Source: Pelomyxa schiedti
Taxonomy: Eukaryota; Evosea; Pelobiontida; Pelomyxidae
Direction: 5' to 3'
DNA length: 50,697 bases
NCBI GenBank assembly: GCA_020536535.1
Contig: JAHLWZ010000895.1
Location: forward strand, 4,926-55,622
Shown: positions 47,457-50,697 of the stretch, one piece after another
How the letters are laid out: each line of letters begins with the position of its first letter
Position numbering within the stretch: position 1 is the stretch's first letter
Position numbers and translations under genes: made by a program
Notes under the pieces: generated by a model
What the model saw: the letters and a program-made list of their open reading frames with translations, nothing else
Databases searched by the model: none
Told to the model about the DNA's origin: nothing

Positions 47457-50287
47457 TCAGTCTCGTCCCGCCTGTGTGCTTTTGTTGGATTTGTAGATTC
47501 TATTGGAGTTGCTGGTCTTTTGTGTCCTGCCAAGGGATCTTCTGGGGATAACGATGTAGTTGTCACTCGCAGCCGCCGAGCTGGGGTTCGGAGTTTGCGG
47601 CGAACAGACGTAGGCTTCTGGGGGTGTTTTGACTGGTGTGGCTAAGACAAGGCGGTTGATATCCTTATTCTCATTGTCGTCGTCGTCATCGGAGTAAAGA
47701 TCCTCGTTGCTGTCAGTATCATTTTGTACTGTGATCAGCAAATCAACAAATGGGCCTGAGATTTTGGGTGGGGAATCTGGGGTTGGTGATAGCCCTTTGA
47801 GTGAGGCCAGGAATTCAGGGCGTATTCCCAGTGTGGGGCCATACAGGTCGACAAATGACTCTCTCCTCACTATGCCAAGCAGGCCTCCTAAATGAAGAGC
47901 TTTGATTTGATCGTCTGAAGGTAGTCCCTGCCGGGATACAACAATCATGACTGGTTTGAGGGAAGGAAAAGCTTCCACTACATGAAGGTGATTTTCCTCA
48001 AGTTTTGTTGTAGTTGTTTTTGTCTCCGAGAATTCGTCGGCATATTTCAGCTCAACTGCAGCAATTACACTTGGATTCCTGTCATGGACAAACCTCCGAA
48101 CAACATCAAACCTAGGCAGAGTGAATTCAGGTTACTTCTTGTTTTTATGTTGGATAACAGGCTCACCCTGGGTTCTCTTGGCCAGGCATAATAACTGAAT
48201 GCTTCAATAGAGACTGTTTCTCTGAGAAATGGTGGCGGAAACGACGGTCATTGACTTGTGCCGGGTAGCTAACCACCTCATCCTTCAGCCGCACCAAATT
48301 CTTTTCCCCAATAAACGTGGCGCCGCGGTAATGGCTCTGAAGAGTAGTTTTTTGGGAAGCACGTAAAATTCCAGTCATCACTTCCCAGCCATAGTGAAAC
48401 TTCTCCAAGAGTCTACCAGCTGCTTTTCCTGGGGGCCAAACCACTCCAGTAATGAGGAAATTTCTTATTAGGTATGCAATTTTCGCTAACTCCATAGAGC
48501 TTGTAGGTTCCTCCATCACAAGTTTAGCCCAGAGGTGTATATGCAAAGGGGCCATACGTGGAATGACAGTACCGCTTGATACTAGTGTGTTACAATAAAC
48601 ACCTTGTCGAATCAAATCTCGAACGGTTGTTTTATGGTCAGGATCGTCTCCCAGTTTTTCATCCAGGCTACATGGAGAACCAAGAAGAGCAGGCTTGATC
48701 CAGCAAAGGGGAGCACCTTCGACAAAAACTCTAAAGTAATTTTTTCAGTACAATTCACTTCACCCCAAACCAAATATGAAGGGGGAGGGGTGGTGGACAA
48801 GGAGATGGGAGCATACTTGAGGTGCGTCTCCATATTGTGTGAAATTGAGTTGTAGTCCAGTTTTTCCCTTTTGGCCAGCATATATATCATTTATTGTGTG
48901 GTAAAGATACTCCAAAGAGCGAGGATGTCCTCCACAATCCGATATTATGCATTGAACAGTAGCATTTGTCTTAATTTCATTTGACATTGATTCGAACAGA
49001 GACACGGAGTCGTTTAACTTCAGTGCTGTAAGGGGAACCCAGTGAATAGTCCTTGTGGAGTTATTAATGCAGTTTGTCAAATTTGATGCACAACCTTCCT
49101 GATGAAGTCGCTATCATTTTAAAACAGGACGCATCTAGTGATGTCACCAGAGCAAAAACTCTCCACCCTTGCTCATTTGTTCCATCATAGGTGTCAAGAA
49201 GTACACCAATTTCAACCAATATTTTCTGATAGTAATCCAATGTCTTCATAATTTCATCCACTCCCAGAAAGATGCATTTTTTCCCAGTACTTCTAAGAAT
49301 CACTTCTATTGCCCAAATGACTGGCACATTGTCTAACTTTGCACCCAGCCACTCTTCAAATTGTCGGTAATAAGCAGCTTCCACAAAGTGGCTGTTTCAA
49401 AAGTTAGTTGAACGGAAAGGAAAGGAAATAAGACATACGAGCAAAGGAGCCTTAAGACAAGTCCGCGACTTGCAGAAGTGCCAGACCAAGGGGTTACATT
49501 ACCGAAAGATATGAGAACAGGAACCCATGATTGAACTAGCTCCGGGATTACGCGTCTACTGTCACACTGAATTGTAGAGGTGGTAGTAGTGCTAATTTCC
49601 CTGTTTTGAGCTACGGCACTACCCATATCATGGGATTCTTCACCGCTGTTGGCTTTGTGGGAAGCGACGAAGTCCCCCATGTACTGGGATATCTGAACCA
49701 GTAATCGTGACTTTCCTGTACCAGGTGCACCACACGCGGCACACAATGGATTCTTTTGCCGTTTATCAGTAAATGGAGAAGAGATGCAGTGTTCCATGTA
49801 TCTATAAACAGAGGCAAGTGAGTCATCTCGGCCAACAAATTTGCTGAATGTTGTTGACACACCCTGAAAATGTGTTAGTTCAGCAAGGTTTTTTTGTGTG
49901 TGTGTTGTGTGTTGTGTGTGTAAAAACAGTCTCACAAGGTCCGATGAAGGGGGGCTTATTTTCTTCCACCGTGGTTTTTCTTCCAACAAACGTACTGATA
50001 GACTGCAACATTGACTCAGCACAGGTGGAATCAAATTGCACCGACTTGTCTAAGCTGACGGGGGTAGTAGTGCTCGATTTCTCCGCATTTGTCACCACAG
50101 CAAGAAGTTCGTCGACGTCTTTTCTCGATTGAATAGCACGGAGTATGTCCAACGTAAAAGCATCACGGTGGGCGAATATCGCCATAGTCCACGTCAGTTT
50201 ATCGGGCAGCGAGGAGACGAGTGCACTTGTTCGGTGCACCTCGTTGAGATACGGGTCGCTCTGCGGTGTCCGGTGTGTCTCGGTCAT
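47457..50287 (-). CDS. Crinkler/RHS-like P-loop NTPase with possible PD-(D/E)XK end
   Basis: ATG 50287 (MTETHRTPQS) opens a GC-rich first exon. FVGRDDSLASV and Walker A CGAPGTGKSRLL (near 49735) are followed by IFLGVDEIM as Walker B (near 49260), VFALVTSLDASCF, ATSSGR and IHWVPLTAL. This series (VDE, TSLD, SGR, then W-PL) matches my recollection of the NTPase core of Crinkler and trypanosome RHS proteins. Further exons cover HIHLWAKLV and HYGWEVMTGIL. After an intron at about 48107-48164 comes NPGFDVVRRFVHD, then VIAAVELKY and PVMIVVSRQ: an Asp, then ExK about 18 residues later, as in PD-(D/E)XK nucleases. An acidic run (YSDDDDDNE) and a Ser/Lys tail end the protein at 47457. Family members are often multicopy, nuclear-targeted or mobile-element-linked; activity here is not shown. 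Toxicity is not inferred. The joint after exon 1 probably uses a donor near 50000 and gives a 110-nt intron. Confidence 0.62.
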
Positions 50288-50335
50288 CGGGCGGTACGGT
50301 TTGGCCACAACTAAGATCTGTTAAGATCTGCTGCC
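50288..50335. promoter_or_regulatory. 48-bp divergent spacer, largely inside an inverted repeat arm
   Basis: The starts of the minus-strand NTPase (50287) and the plus-strand right-edge gene (50336) are 48 bp apart. The spacer contains AAGATCTG twice, two bases apart. Almost all of it belongs to the left arm of the 82-bp inverted repeat. Confidence 0.4.
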
Positions 50336-50373
50336 ATGACAGGTCGTTTTCGCTCTCCTTTTCAGCCGCAAAA
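50292..50373 (+). repeat. 82-bp perfect inverted repeat, left arm
   Basis: Positions 50292-50373 are the exact reverse complement of 50616-50697, with a 242-bp loop. The match ends cleanly at the inner side (A/G versus A/C) and is cut by the window edge at the outer side, so the repeat may be longer. The arm spans the spacer and the first 38 bases of the right-edge gene. Confidence 0.95.
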
Positions 50374-50615
50374 GTTGGCTTCTGTCCGTGCAAGGAAAAA
50401 ACAATTCAATGTCATTCGAGGTCGATGGCAATATTTTGCAGCAAACACTTGGAGCTCTTAGAAATTGTTGCTGCGATTGTACCAATGGGAGTGCTGTCCA
50501 GGTATTTCTATTTTGCAATACACCACTGACTTTTTTTTGTGTTCCCCTCCACTCTAGACCTTGATGGCACTAGAAACGCAGTGTGGGAATCAGTGGGGAA
50601 TGGTACTTCTTGTTG
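50336..50615 (+). CDS. 5' end of an unidentified gene, interrupted by the inverted repeat
   Basis: ATG 50336 opens MTGRFRSPFQPQKLASVRA and continues to QFN. A GT-AG intron (about 50407-50435) leads to QTLGALRNCCCDCTNGSAV, a second intron (about 50500-50557) to TLMALETQCGNQWGMVLLV. The frame stays open until it enters the right repeat arm at 50616, where the sequence is the reverse complement of the gene's own start and soon stops. The natural 3' part is therefore missing. It is basic at the N-terminus and Cys-rich in exon 2; no family was recognised. Confidence 0.45.
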
Positions 50616-50697
50616 TTTTGCGGCTGAAAAGGAGAGCGAAAACGACCTGTCATGGCAGCAGATCTTAACAGATCTTAGTTGTGGCCAAACCGTACCG
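50616..50697 (-). repeat. 82-bp perfect inverted repeat, right arm
   Basis: This is the reverse complement of 50292-50373 and runs to the last base of the window. On the minus strand it again opens with the codons for MTGRFRSPFQPQ. It may mark a fold-back chimera at a contig end or a real palindrome. Confidence 0.95.

Noticed and set aside
1-50697. CRISPR arrays, tRNA or rRNA genes, bacterial-style operons
   Set aside because: No regularly spaced direct repeats, cloverleaf-like segments or rRNA cores were noticed. Intron structure shows nuclear eukaryotic DNA. A tRNAscan-SE run would settle the tRNA point.

Overview
The window is nuclear DNA of a single-celled eukaryote. Genes sit close together on both strands and are cut by many very short introns, mostly about 36-75 nt, with GT donors and AG acceptors. 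Exon boundaries could be followed by eye because reading frames and conserved motifs continue across them. The gene set (an LRR-Roc-COR-kinase, a tyrosine-kinase-like kinase, presenilin, a giant VPS13, a Crinkler/RHS-type NTPase) fits a free-living, possibly amoebozoan protist. That placement is inference; nothing here names a species.

Layout, left to right: the last 33 codons of an unknown gene (1-102, +); a 677-residue coiled-coil protein (202-2771, +); a tyrosine-kinase-like protein kinase (5785-2909, -); an SR splicing factor with one RRM, two CCHC knuckles and an RS domain (7912-6515, -); an ankyrin-DHHC palmitoyltransferase of the ZDHHC17/HIP14 type (11332-8204, -); an LRR-Roc-COR-kinase protein (11458-17474, +); an EXD2-type 3'-5' exonuclease with a C-terminal zinc module (20581-17532, -); presenilin (22617-20762, -); a VPS13 lipid-bridge gene about 24 kb long (22843-46817, +); a Crinkler/RHS-like P-loop NTPase with a possible PD-(D/E)XK nuclease end (50287-47457, -); and the start of an unknown gene (50336 onward, +) that runs into an 82-bp inverted repeat at the right edge.

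Several genes are divergently paired over very short spacers: palmitoyltransferase/Roco (125 bp), presenilin/VPS13 (225 bp) and the NTPase/right-edge gene (48 bp). Convergent pairs end 57-140 bp apart. Many products act on endomembranes: presenilin is an intramembrane protease, VPS13 moves lipids at contact sites, the DHHC enzyme acylates proteins, and Roco kinases act on vesicle traffic in animals. Whether neighbours cooperate here is not shown by the sequence.

The most striking feature is inside VPS13: at least four sequence motifs recur seven times each at about 1.84 kb between 28.3 and 41 kb, which points to a tandemly expanded lipid-transfer groove. No tRNA, rRNA, CRISPR array or intact transposon was recognised.
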